Source: an uncultured Oceanospirillaceae bacterium (GTDB lineage: Bacteria; Pseudomonadota; Gammaproteobacteria; Pseudomonadales; Oceanobacteraceae). Taken from it: 31,173 nucleotides of DNA. Numbering within the stretch: the stretch's first letter is position 1; each line of letters opens with the position of its first letter. Under the pieces are notes generated by a model, which was not told where the DNA came from, made no database searches, and saw only the letters and a program-made list of their open reading frames with translations. Positions 1 through 7,185 of the stretch are shown piece after piece. The DNA lies in NCBI GenBank assembly GCA_937974825.1, contig CALJVD010000059.1, positions 1 through 31,173 of the forward strand. The letters are read 5' to 3'. Both the position numbers and the translations under genes were made by a program.

Positions 1-184
1 GCAAAGGAGCATCTAATGCACGTAAAAATGCGTTTTGCCAAACACGTTTATGCGGTTGAGCTTTTTTACGAAATACCCCGGCAACCCAGTAAATAACGAT
101 GTTAGCTATCAAGCTAAAAGCGATTACAAACACTGGAAAAAACCAAGAATATTGCGAGAAGTCGAAAGTAGGCCAGAGGCTCAT
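1..184 (-). CDS. MscS-family mechanosensitive channel-like protein, N-terminal part only
   Basis: This is the first 61 codons of a minus-strand gene that runs off the left edge. It starts at the ATG at 184-182; an ATG further upstream hits a stop after three codons. The product begins MSLWPTFDFSQ and has one strong hydrophobic segment at about residues 14-36 (WFFPVFVIAFSLIANIVIYW). A basic stretch and the sequence HKRVWQNAFLRALDAPL follow. A single N-terminal membrane helix followed by a tryptophan/alanine-rich stretch ending in a proline is typical of the region before the channel domain in MscS-like proteins. The channel domain itself lies outside the window, so the family call rests on this short stretch and is tentative. 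The Shine-Dalgarno is weak (GGA about 9 bases upstream). Confidence 0.4.
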   Translation of the reverse strand, partial: MSLWPTFDFSQYSWFFPVFVIAFSLIANIVIYWVAGVFRKKAQPHKRVWQNAFLRALDAPL

Positions 185-282
185 AAATCGTCCATTTTTG
201 TGGAGGTATGTGTGTTTAAATGCTACCACGCTTCAACAAAGAAGCTGAAATATAAAGCATGCTAAGAACGCTAACTGCCATT

Positions 283-314
283 AAAGGCCCTAGGAGCAAT
301 CTTAGGGCTTTTTT
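283..314 (+). terminator. Hairpin terminator between the cytochrome b and MscS-like genes
   Basis: GCCCTA at 287-292 pairs with TAGGGC at 303-308, and A/U pairs extend the stem outward. A run of T follows on the plus strand, and a shorter TTTAAT follows on the minus strand. The neighbouring genes are on the minus strand, so it probably ends the cytochrome b transcript and may work in both directions. Confidence 0.5.
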
Positions 315-385
315 GTTTGTGCTGATAAAACACCAAATAGAAAGCGGATAAAGGTAACAGCAGTCAGTGTAGCTATAGTTTAAAG

Positions 386-1006
386 CTACTTTTTATGCTT
401 ACTTGGCTTTTCTTGGGGTATATCTTCGTAGCCGGTAATCATGGGCTTGATCATACTAAATACAGTTTTACCCATGGTGGTCATGTAAACATGAGCGATT
501 ACAAATATCAGCATAGCGAAAGCAGCCGTAGTATGTACTAAAGCAACGCCTCCTAAAGTTAGCAGGGGTAAGCCTAAATCTACCCAATGATTGTAGAACA
601 AATAGAGCAGGCCTGAAATCCAAATAGCCGGGGATATTACTAATTTAAAGCCCAAATAGGCTAAGCGTTGTAAGGGGTTATGCTTAGCCTGAGTCGTCGC
701 CCGATAAGGATGTTCAGCGCCAGTAAAGGTGCCAATAAGGTAGTAATGGATAACTGCACCCAGTTTATCAGTGGTGGGAATATATTGACGCCACTCACCA
801 GTAGTTAAGTGCCAGAAAATGGCTAATATCCATAATCCCATCAATGCATAGGCTGCATACTCATGCAGTTGAGAGGCTTTACCAAACCCTAATACGTTAT
901 AGCTGCTGTGAATTTCAAAGCCGGTAAACATTAAAAAGAAAATTAATGCTGCTTGGCTCCAATGCCAGAAGCGCTCAAAACGTTTGAATATCATGGTGCG
1001 TTTCAT
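386..1006 (-). CDS. Cytochrome b (b561/formate dehydrogenase gamma type), partner of the octaheme cytochrome
   Basis: This 206-residue integral membrane protein has about four hydrophobic helices, near residues 14-32, 48-67, 112-135 and 150-175. Histidines in or next to them are suitable heme b ligands: FWHW near residue 15, LHEY near 48, IFWH near 65, and HTTAA plus IAHVY in the last helix. This is the pattern of the PF01292 bacterial cytochrome b561 family, which passes electrons between the quinone pool and periplasmic partners. Its ATG overlaps the stop codon of the octaheme cytochrome gene by four bases (ATGA), so the two are translationally coupled. By inference it is the membrane electron donor or anchor for that cytochrome. 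The C-terminus is a short basic tail (KPSKHKK). Confidence 0.85.
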   Translation of the reverse strand: MKRTMIFKRFERFWHWSQAALIFFLMFTGFEIHSSYNVLGFGKASQLHEYAAYALMGLWILAIFWHLTTGEWRQYIPTTDKLGAVIHYYLIGTFTGAEHPYRATTQAKHNPLQRLAYLGFKLVISPAIWISGLLYLFYNHWVDLGLPLLTLGGVALVHTTAAFAMLIFVIAHVYMTTMGKTVFSMIKPMITGYEDIPQEKPSKHKK

Positions 1007-2604
1007 TTTTCTCTCCTGCGGCTGCTAACAAAGCGACCTGTGCCATGTATTAAGCTGCCTAGCAATGTAAGTAGCGCTAATGACCAGCCAGCACGATCAA
1101 GCCAAATATTGCGATCACGGCCTGGCATGTAAAAGTCAGTCAGCTCGGCTAAGCGGCCATCGCGAGCATGACAAGAAGCGCAAGTCAGTGCGTCTTCAGC
1201 CGGTGCCACCATGTGAGCAATGGGCCAGTGCATCCGCGTTTCAATAAAATCGAATTCACCACTGTATTCTTGACCGGCGTAGTCAGTGCCTGCTTGCAGA
1301 GACTTAGCCCAGTCAAAGTTAGTCCATAAAGCGGTATCGTCATCGGCGCTGTAAACATGGTTAACCAGCAAATGCTTGTGAACTTTGTCGTAGGGTTGTT
1401 TACCTTCCATAATTTTAAATGGCCAAATACGAGAGTCTGGGTTGTCGTGGCTGCCTTTAATTTTATTAAGCTCAATGGGTGTTTGTGTATCATCGATTTT
1501 GTCTTCACGTAAGGTGTAACGCGACACGCCATCAAACCAGCGGTACTTAGGTACGACGTTTTCACCATAGCGGAAGGTGCCTTTGGTGCTTAAATATTGA
1601 AGGTGACCTTCGGAATCGTAAATAGTTTGTGGGTTGCCGTCGGCATCGAGCTGTCCGGCGGTAGACCAGTCCCACCAGACTTTTGTTGCCACGCCACCTC
1701 TGGCGAATTCGGGAATATGACAGGTTTGGCAAGCGACTTGGTCAACGTGGTCGTTAAGTTTTGATTGGTTGTGTGGGCTGTTGCCATGGCAAGATTCGCA
1801 TGAAGCACGTGTATGGTCGGTATGGCCAAGCACGTCTATGCCTAAAGTATCACGTGCATTGGTTAAATAACGACTGCCGGTGACGCTGTGGGCGGAGGTT
1901 GTATGGCAATCGGCACAAGCAAAGCCAGCGCCGTCTTTAGACATATGCACATCAAGAGCGCGCGGAGCGGTTAATAATGATGAATCTAAGTCACCGTGCT
2001 TTACACCGTCACCACCACCGCCATAAAAATGGCAGCTACCACAGTTTCTGCTACTTGTAGGACCAATATTTTGAGCGATATTGGCAAAGTCAGTCTTGTG
2101 AATAATAGAGCTATCTACAGGGTCTTTGTATTCATAGATTGGATGGCCAGCCTGATTAGGTGATTTTTTATAATCGCCGGTGGTGTCGTGACAAATTAAA
2201 CAGTCAACAGCGTTCTCACTGGTTGGCGGTGGCAGGCGCATATCATTCCAACCGTAGCCAGTATGACAGCTAGTGCAGAAGGGTTCGTTAGAAGCAGCAG
2301 CCCCACAAAAGCTATTAATAACGTGCCGTTTACCTAGCATCTGGCCCGTTTCTGGGTGGGGATATTCTAACGTCCAGTGGGTGGTTTTTTGTAATTGTTT
2401 AGACGCTTCGGTATGGCAACTTATACAGGCTTGAGTGACATCGGGTGCTGTCTCAAAAGATTGTTGTAGTTTTTCAAATTGGCTGTGGTCAGCTGTCGAT
2501 GGAGAGGTACGCTCAATGGCAACGGCTGTAGCAGTACTCAGCATCAGTAACATGACCGCAGCGAGCATCTGCCGTAATGATAGATGACTTAAATGCTTAT
2601 TCAT
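1003..2604 (-). CDS. Octaheme c-type cytochrome, tetrathionate reductase (Otr) family
   Basis: The 533-residue product has an N-terminal signal peptide (hydrophobic core at about residues 13-30). It has exactly eight CxxCH heme sites starting at Cys60, 110, 135, 188, 230, 269, 292 and 475. The large gap before the last site, and the glycine-rich CGSCHFYGGGGDG motif at the fourth, fit the octaheme tetrathionate reductase family known from Shewanella. Family members reduce tetrathionate, nitrite and hydroxylamine in vitro; the physiological substrate is not settled. A hydrophobic segment near residues 504-520 followed by RRR suggests a C-terminal membrane anchor facing the periplasm. A GGAGG Shine-Dalgarno precedes the ATG. 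It is the first gene of a two-gene operon with the cytochrome b. The family call is firm; the substrate here is unknown. Confidence 0.9.
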   Translation of the reverse strand: MNKHLSHLSLRQMLAAVMLLMLSTATAVAIERTSPSTADHSQFEKLQQSFETAPDVTQACISCHTEASKQLQKTTHWTLEYPHPETGQMLGKRHVINSFCGAAASNEPFCTSCHTGYGWNDMRLPPPTSENAVDCLICHDTTGDYKKSPNQAGHPIYEYKDPVDSSIIHKTDFANIAQNIGPTSSRNCGSCHFYGGGGDGVKHGDLDSSLLTAPRALDVHMSKDGAGFACADCHTTSAHSVTGSRYLTNARDTLGIDVLGHTDHTRASCESCHGNSPHNQSKLNDHVDQVACQTCHIPEFARGGVATKVWWDWSTAGQLDADGNPQTIYDSEGHLQYLSTKGTFRYGENVVPKYRWFDGVSRYTLREDKIDDTQTPIELNKIKGSHDNPDSRIWPFKIMEGKQPYDKVHKHLLVNHVYSADDDTALWTNFDWAKSLQAGTDYAGQEYSGEFDFIETRMHWPIAHMVAPAEDALTCASCHARDGRLAELTDFYMPGRDRNIWLDRAGWSLALLTLLGSLIHGTGRFVSSRRREK

Positions 2605-2916
2605 GGAGCCTCCACTGACTCAGTTCGTTCAAACTATCTAATGAGCTTAGCAGCCATAGCGGTTGAAAAATAAAGTCTAAGCGCTGGCTACTAGTAAAGC
2701 TTAATGTTGAACCATCAGTATAGGTGTAATCTTTTTGTTAGTAGCTGACATTTGTCATGGGCAGTTAGAATAAAAGCCCTGTCTGCCAAGCTAAGGGCAG
2801 TATGGCTGACCTCAGCACAGGCTAATAACTATAAGTTATGGCTTAGTTAGTAAGTACTTAGCCACTGCATGGTAGGCGGGTAAAGAGGTGGGGTCATTAG
2901 CACCGTTAATTGTGAG
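2605..2916. promoter_or_regulatory. Intergenic region upstream of the octaheme cytochrome operon
   Basis: This 312-base gap has no convincing gene. It should hold the promoter of the minus-strand octaheme cytochrome operon. A TATACT -10-like hexamer lies on the minus strand near 2716-2721, without a good -35. A small palindrome, TGACA-TT-TGTCA, sits at 2746-2757 and could be an operator, but I cannot name its regulator; it is not a proper FNR box. The terminator of the upstream MFS gene is also here (2770-2800). Confidence 0.35.
2770..2800 (-). terminator. Terminator after the malY-type/MFS operon
   Basis: Read on the minus strand, GCCCT (2798-2794) pairs with AGGGC (2780-2776), followed by TTTTATT. 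It lies about 120 bases after the MFS stop codon and before the octaheme cytochrome start region. Confidence 0.55.
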
Positions 2917-4110
2917 TTAAGACGATGTATTGCGCTTAGAAACTGCTAACATCCAATAAAACATTAATAGCCCACCGAAAGAAAGTAAAACACCTACCGC
3001 GCCCGTCGCAGCATAGCCCCAACCCCACTCAATCACTAGGCCGCCTAAAAAAGCGCCAGAAGCATTAGCAAAGTTAAAAGCAGAGTGATTAAGTGCTGCT
3101 GCCATAGTTTGCGCGCGACCAGCCACCTCCATCAGAAGCACCTGAATAGCAGGTCCAATAGCAACGACAGTACCTACACAAAAAATAGTAATGCAGGCAG
3201 GTATCAAATAAGACGAGCTATAGACATAAACACCACAGACAAGCGCAGACCAAAGCAAACAACGCTTAATGGTACCGAGTAGATCTTTGTCAGCCATTTT
3301 TGAACCCACTAAATTGCCGACAACCATACCTGCGCCGAGTAAGGCAAGAATAATGGGTACACCGGCTTCTGTAAGTCCGGCTAAGGTAATAAGTGTTGGT
3401 TTTACATAAGAAAAAATGGAAAACATACCACCGAATCCAATCGCACCTATACCAAGTGTTAGCCATACTCGTTTGTTGGTGAATACGGTAAGTTGATCGC
3501 TAATACGAGCGCCGGCTAAGGGTGTTTCTTGAGGGACAAACAACCAAACTGCAAGGCAGGCGATTAAAGCAAAGATACCTACTAGCCCAAAGCTGAAGCG
3601 CCAACCCAGCCATTGGCCTAAAGCCGAGGCAAAAGGGACACCAATTAGTGTTGCTACAGCTAATCCCATCATGACATAGGCAACGGCCTGCGTGCGCATA
3701 TGCCTAGGCGCAAGAGAGGCCGCCACCAATGAAGCAATACCAAAATAGGTGCCGTGTGGAAAACCACTGACTAAACGTAAGCCTAACAGAGCAGCGTAAT
3801 TGTCAGCGAAAGCACTGGCAAAATGCCCTATAGCATAGAGCCCCATAAAAACGATGAGCATCAAGGTACGAGAATAGCGAGTGCTGATAATCGCCAGCAA
3901 AGGCGCACCAATAACCACGCCTAATGCGTAAGAGCTGATGGCATGGCCCGCTTGCGGGATACTAATGTTTAAGTCTGCAGCAATTTCAGGCAACAGCCCC
4001 ATAATAACGAACTCACCCATACCAATAGCAAAACTGCCTAAGGCAAGGGCAAGAATGGCAATATAGAAAGAGGGTGAAGCCTGTTCTAAGGTAGGTTTAA
4101 TAGGTGTCAT
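2917..4110 (-). CDS. MFS transporter, DHA1 (AraJ/Cmr-like) efflux family
   Basis: The 397-residue protein has about 12 hydrophobic segments. The first helix carries GSFAIGMGEFVIMGLLPEIA, typical of DHA1 drug/sugar efflux proteins such as AraJ, CmlA and YdhP. A GxxxG-rich fifth segment and R-rich cytoplasmic loops (ISTRYSRTLM, APRHMRTQA) fit a proton-coupled exporter of the inner membrane. It starts 18 bases after the C-S lyase stop, so the two genes form an operon. That suggests, by inference only, that the exporter handles an amino acid, a thiol product or a toxic analogue related to the lyase. The length is normal for the family and the substrate cannot be read from sequence. Confidence 0.88.
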   Translation of the reverse strand: MTPIKPTLEQASPSFYIAILALALGSFAIGMGEFVIMGLLPEIAADLNISIPQAGHAISSYALGVVIGAPLLAIISTRYSRTLMLIVFMGLYAIGHFASAFADNYAALLGLRLVSGFPHGTYFGIASLVAASLAPRHMRTQAVAYVMMGLAVATLIGVPFASALGQWLGWRFSFGLVGIFALIACLAVWLFVPQETPLAGARISDQLTVFTNKRVWLTLGIGAIGFGGMFSIFSYVKPTLITLAGLTEAGVPIILALLGAGMVVGNLVGSKMADKDLLGTIKRCLLWSALVCGVYVYSSSYLIPACITIFCVGTVVAIGPAIQVLLMEVAGRAQTMAAALNHSAFNFANASGAFLGGLVIEWGWGYAATGAVGVLLSFGGLLMFYWMLAVSKRNTSS

Positions 4111-4128
4111 AAATATGTATGCAAAAGA

Positions 4129-5319
4129 TTAAACCAGCGCCTGTGTTAGTTGCGCTAAGGCTTGCTCTAACACGGCCTTTTGCGTACCGATGTTTAAGCG
4201 CATAAAGCCATCACCGCCTGCACCAAAGCTAAAGCCATCGTTTAAACCAAGGCCAGCTTGCTGTACAAAAAACTCAGTCAGCTGCTGATTACTTAAGTTA
4301 AGCGCTCGACAGTCGAGCCACATGAGCGCTGTGGCTTCCGATGGTTGGCATTGTATAGGTGTGCTTTTTAAGTTATCGAGTACGAAGTTTTGGTTGCTGG
4401 TTAAATACACCAACAAGGCATCTAGCCAAGCATCTCCGCCGGAATAGGCGGCTTCAAAGGCGGTCATGTTGATTGGGTTAAAAGGGTTTATATGCAGCTT
4501 GCCAAACACTTGCTGTATGGCCTTTTTGTCGGCGGCATGGCTGGCCGTTAACGCACTTAAATTTAGGCCAGGAATGTTGAAGGTCTTACTGGGGGAAATG
4601 CAAGTAATTAAACGCAGCTCTTTAGGCGCCAAAGTGGCCAAGGGAATATGTTTTGTAGGCGCTGAGGGCTGGGCGCTAGGTGCAGGGCGCAAAATAAGGT
4701 CACAATGAATATCATCACTGACAATAATTAAATCATGGCGTAACGCCAATTCAATTAACTGCTGTAATTCATCTTTACGCCACACACGCCCCACTGGGTT
4801 ATGCGGGCTGCACAGCAGCAGCATTTTTGCCTGCTGAGCTTGTTGCTCCAAAAGGTCAAAATCAAAGCTGTAACCAGAATTAGTTTCTTTTAAGGGACAG
4901 ACTAGTAGCTGCCGTTCGCTCTTAGTTACCGCAGAAAAAAATGGTGGGTATACAGGCGTAGGAACAATCACGCCATCACCTTTTTTCGTCAGCGCTTGAA
5001 TACAGGCAAATAAAGACGGTACAACACCGGGTGTTAGCAACAGCTGCGCAGGGTTTATCTTCCACTCATGTCGACGTTCAAACCAACCGTAGATGCTTTC
5101 ATACAAACTATCAGGCGCAAAACTGTAGCCAAACACCGGGTGTGCTAAACGCTCCGCCAACGCCTGCTGAACACAAGGTGGCGCGGCAAAATCCATATCC
5201 GCTACCCATAGCGGAATTACATCAGCTCGACCAAACTTGGCCAAACGACCGTCGTATTTCTCGCAGTGCGTATTTTCACGCAGAGTAGGGGTGTCGAAGT
5301 TGAATGTGTTAGCGACCAT
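4129..5319 (-). CDS. MalY/PatB-family pyridoxal-phosphate C-S lyase (cystathionine beta-lyase-like)
   Basis: This fold-type I PLP enzyme should release thiols from cysteine conjugates such as cystathionine (product: homocysteine, pyruvate and ammonia). The N-terminus MVANTFNFDTPTLRENTHCEKYD followed by IPLWVADMDFAAPP matches the conserved opening of MalY/PatB proteins. CSPHNPVGRVW and SDDIHCDL are the usual cofactor-binding elements, and SPSKTFNIPG carries the PLP lysine. I chose the ATG at 5319 (396 aa, family-typical) over upstream in-frame ATGs at 5436 and 5358. A TATAAT box at 5361-5356 overlaps the 5358 ATG, so the transcript probably begins downstream of it, and AAGG precedes 5319. E. 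coli MalY also represses the maltose regulon; whether this one has a regulatory role is unknown. An MFS exporter follows in the operon. Confidence 0.88.
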   Translation of the reverse strand: MVANTFNFDTPTLRENTHCEKYDGRLAKFGRADVIPLWVADMDFAAPPCVQQALAERLAHPVFGYSFAPDSLYESIYGWFERRHEWKINPAQLLLTPGVVPSLFACIQALTKKGDGVIVPTPVYPPFFSAVTKSERQLLVCPLKETNSGYSFDFDLLEQQAQQAKMLLLCSPHNPVGRVWRKDELQQLIELALRHDLIIVSDDIHCDLILRPAPSAQPSAPTKHIPLATLAPKELRLITCISPSKTFNIPGLNLSALTASHAADKKAIQQVFGKLHINPFNPINMTAFEAAYSGGDAWLDALLVYLTSNQNFVLDNLKSTPIQCQPSEATALMWLDCRALNLSNQQLTEFFVQQAGLGLNDGFSFGAGGDGFMRLNIGTQKAVLEQALAQLTQALV

Positions 5320-5634
5320 TACTTTGCCTTTTGTTTGTATTCGATTTTCAGTATCCATTATAAGCACACTCGTCCTTAAGTGCTGCGCTAGAAGCTCTGT
5401 TTGAAAGGTGGTTTTTGAATTTAGCCACACATTCACACATAACAGGCTATGTTGAAGGTTATGGTTAGTGCCTGGTTGGTTTATCAGTTTGATCTGAGGT
5501 GGAGATTAGGTTGTCTAAACGAAAGGTGCGTCAAAATAAAGACTCGTCATACAAGTAGCCATATCGCATGGCAAGAAAGAATTTATAAATGAGTGGATAA
5601 GAATAGAAAAGAGCGGCTAAGCCGCTCTTGTTAT
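5320..5634. promoter_or_regulatory. Intergenic region upstream of the C-S lyase gene
   Basis: This 315-base gap has no supportable gene. On the minus strand, TATAAT at 5361-5356 is a good -10 box for the lyase-exporter operon, though no strong -35 is seen 16-18 bases upstream. The far end holds the terminator of the next minus-strand gene (5605-5629). An upstream extension of the lyase frame to 5436 exists, but it has no family similarity. Confidence 0.4.
5605..5629 (-). terminator. Rho-independent terminator of the metal-hydrolase gene
   Basis: GAGCGGC (5611-5617) and GCCGCTC (5621-5627) form a 7-bp GC-rich stem with a TAA loop, extended by A/T pairs and followed on the minus strand by TTTTC. 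It is a few bases past the stop codon at 5635. Confidence 0.85.
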
Positions 5635-6486
5635 TTAGATGGTCTTAAATTTTTGACCTTCTTGTTCCCACTCTTCTAATAGGTAACGGTTATCGTGCTG
5701 CCATGGGTGAAAGTCGCGGCGATAGTAGTCTAAATAATCGCGAGCAATTCTTCGTACTAAGCCAGGGGTGTGAAAGTAGAATTTCAAACCTTGCCACCAC
5801 ACTCTTGGGCTAAAGAGTTTTTTGTCTTTCCACAAGAAGATACCTTGATAGATGGATGTACGAATACAGAACAATATGGTGACTTGCATCATTACAAAAA
5901 TGCGTAGCCAGTAGCCGCCACCGGCTTGTTGATAAACATCATAAGCAACGGCTTTATGCTCTGTTTCTTCAATAGCATGCCAGCGCCACATTTCTTTAAA
6001 CTTAGGGTGCATGCCTTCCGTTTGTTCAGGGTTGGTCAATACTTGGTGCGCCATAATGGCGGTAAAATGTTCTAAAGCACAGGTAATGGCTAGGCGGTGC
6101 ATTGGTGACAAATGCTTACGCATCCATTGTTTTTCTTTGGCTTCAAAAGCATCCATTTTATCAATAGGGTAGCCCCATTTCTTTAAGAAGGTATTGTATT
6201 GCGCGTGCTCATGACCATGAATAGCTTCTTGTTTAATAAAGCCTTTAATCTGTTCTAATAAAACAGGGTCGGTTATTTTATCTTTACAGTCACGCACAGC
6301 GTCCATAAACATGCGTTCGCCTTCAGGAAACAGACAAGAAAGTGCATTGAGGAAGGTGGATTTGAAGGCATCACCACCAAACCAGTAGCGTGGAATGTCG
6401 TCTAGCTCGAATTCAAAGTCCATTTTACGACCCTTGATTTCGATGCTGTTACTGATATCTAGCGCGCTTTTTAATTTCTCGTTCAT
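5635..6486 (-). CDS. Predicted metal-dependent hydrolase (PF10118 family, ferritin-like)
   Basis: The 283-residue protein contains histidine/glutamate motifs spread over helices: EAIHGHEHAQYN near residues 107-118, LEHFTAIMAH near 140-149 and WHAIEETEHKAVAYDVYQ near 169-186. These are the likely metal ligands of PF10118 proteins, which resemble ferritin-like diiron folds. One hydrophobic segment (IFVMMQVTILFCI, near residues 196-208) suggests membrane association. I chose the ATG at 6486 because GAGG lies at a good distance upstream; an in-frame ATG at 6579 adds 31 residues that look like untranslated leader. It is a single gene with its own terminator. The substrate is unknown; members are common in marine and lipid-degrading Gammaproteobacteria. 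Confidence 0.8.
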   Translation of the reverse strand: MNEKLKSALDISNSIEIKGRKMDFEFELDDIPRYWFGGDAFKSTFLNALSCLFPEGERMFMDAVRDCKDKITDPVLLEQIKGFIKQEAIHGHEHAQYNTFLKKWGYPIDKMDAFEAKEKQWMRKHLSPMHRLAITCALEHFTAIMAHQVLTNPEQTEGMHPKFKEMWRWHAIEETEHKAVAYDVYQQAGGGYWLRIFVMMQVTILFCIRTSIYQGIFLWKDKKLFSPRVWWQGLKFYFHTPGLVRRIARDYLDYYRRDFHPWQHDNRYLLEEWEQEGQKFKTI

Positions 6487-7185
6487 AGCTGCCTCAAAGG
6501 TAATTCTGATGTTATTTTTATAATTGTTAGTAACAGCATAGAAGTTACTAAGGTACTTTGGGAGGTGAAGAAGTGCCAACTTTTACTCGATAAACGCAAA
6601 CAGATGGCTAAATAAAGACCTGTCAGTAGTAAAGTATCGCTCAATATTGAAAGGGCACCGAGTATTTTATTAAAGACCGGGATCGATACAGTAAGTAACA
6701 AATAAAATAGATATCAACAGCAATATAAGGTTGAACAGGGTGTTGATAACTGTGTGTGTAAGCTTGTATTAAGCTGTGTGTAATAGCCAAGACTAGACAG
6801 TTAGTGGCTAAGTGATAATTGATAATACTATAAAAAACAATTGGTTATAGTTTTATTTTGAGGTTGATGAATAATGACTTGGGTATAATATTAAAATTTT
6901 TTATTGTTAGTAATTATTAACAAACGCGCGAGTCGGCTCTTTTTATAAAAGATATCCCATGCTTTACCACAAGAAGTAAACAGTTTACCCACAGAGCAAG
7001 TCTTTTTGAGTATTATTAATCGATTATCCAAAGGTTATACATAGGATATCAACAGATTATATAAGTGTTTTTATTGTATTTTCTTGGTTAAATATTGTGC
7101 AAATGCTGCCACTGCAAAGCTAAGCCTGCTATAATTTGCGCCCATTTTTTGCCGATTAACGGTATCAATATTTTCGAGGTGTCTT
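6487..7185. other. AT-rich intergenic region, candidate replication origin (oriC-like)
   Basis: There is no gene in this 699-base stretch between two divergent genes. The core (about 6810-6920) is extremely AT-rich, as expected of an unwinding element. Around it lie sequences one or two bases from the DnaA box TTATCCACA: TTATCAACA (minus, 6749-6741), TTACCCACA (6985-6993), TTATCCAAA (7024-7032), TTATACATA (7035-7043) and two ATATCAACA (6711-6719, 7046-7054). GATATCAACAG is repeated exactly at 6710-6720 and 7045-7055, ATTGTTAGTAA at 6523-6533 and 6903-6913, and GTGTGTAA at 6754-6761 and 6776-6783 (22 bases apart). mnmG next to oriC is the E. coli arrangement, with mnmG transcribed away from it as here. 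No perfect DnaA box is seen, so the call is tentative. Confidence 0.45.
7127..7135 (+). promoter_or_regulatory. Extended -10 promoter of mnmG
   Basis: TGCTATAAT is a perfect extended -10 element (TGnTATAAT). It would start transcription near 7142, leaving a leader of about 44 bases before the mnmG GTG. No good -35 hexamer is seen, which is usual for extended -10 promoters. Confidence 0.65.

Noticed and set aside
35..265. 76-codon open frame on the plus strand
   Set aside because: It lies opposite the start of the MscS-like gene and crosses its upstream region; it has no ribosome-binding site and no protein-like character.
1185..1829. Two other-frame open frames inside the octaheme cytochrome gene
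   Set aside because: They are fully contained in a gene with eight CxxCH motifs; their translations look random.
2708..2719. TTGAACCATCAG as an FNR box for the octaheme operon
   Set aside because: The half-site spacing is too short and the second half imperfect compared with TTGATnnnnATCAA.
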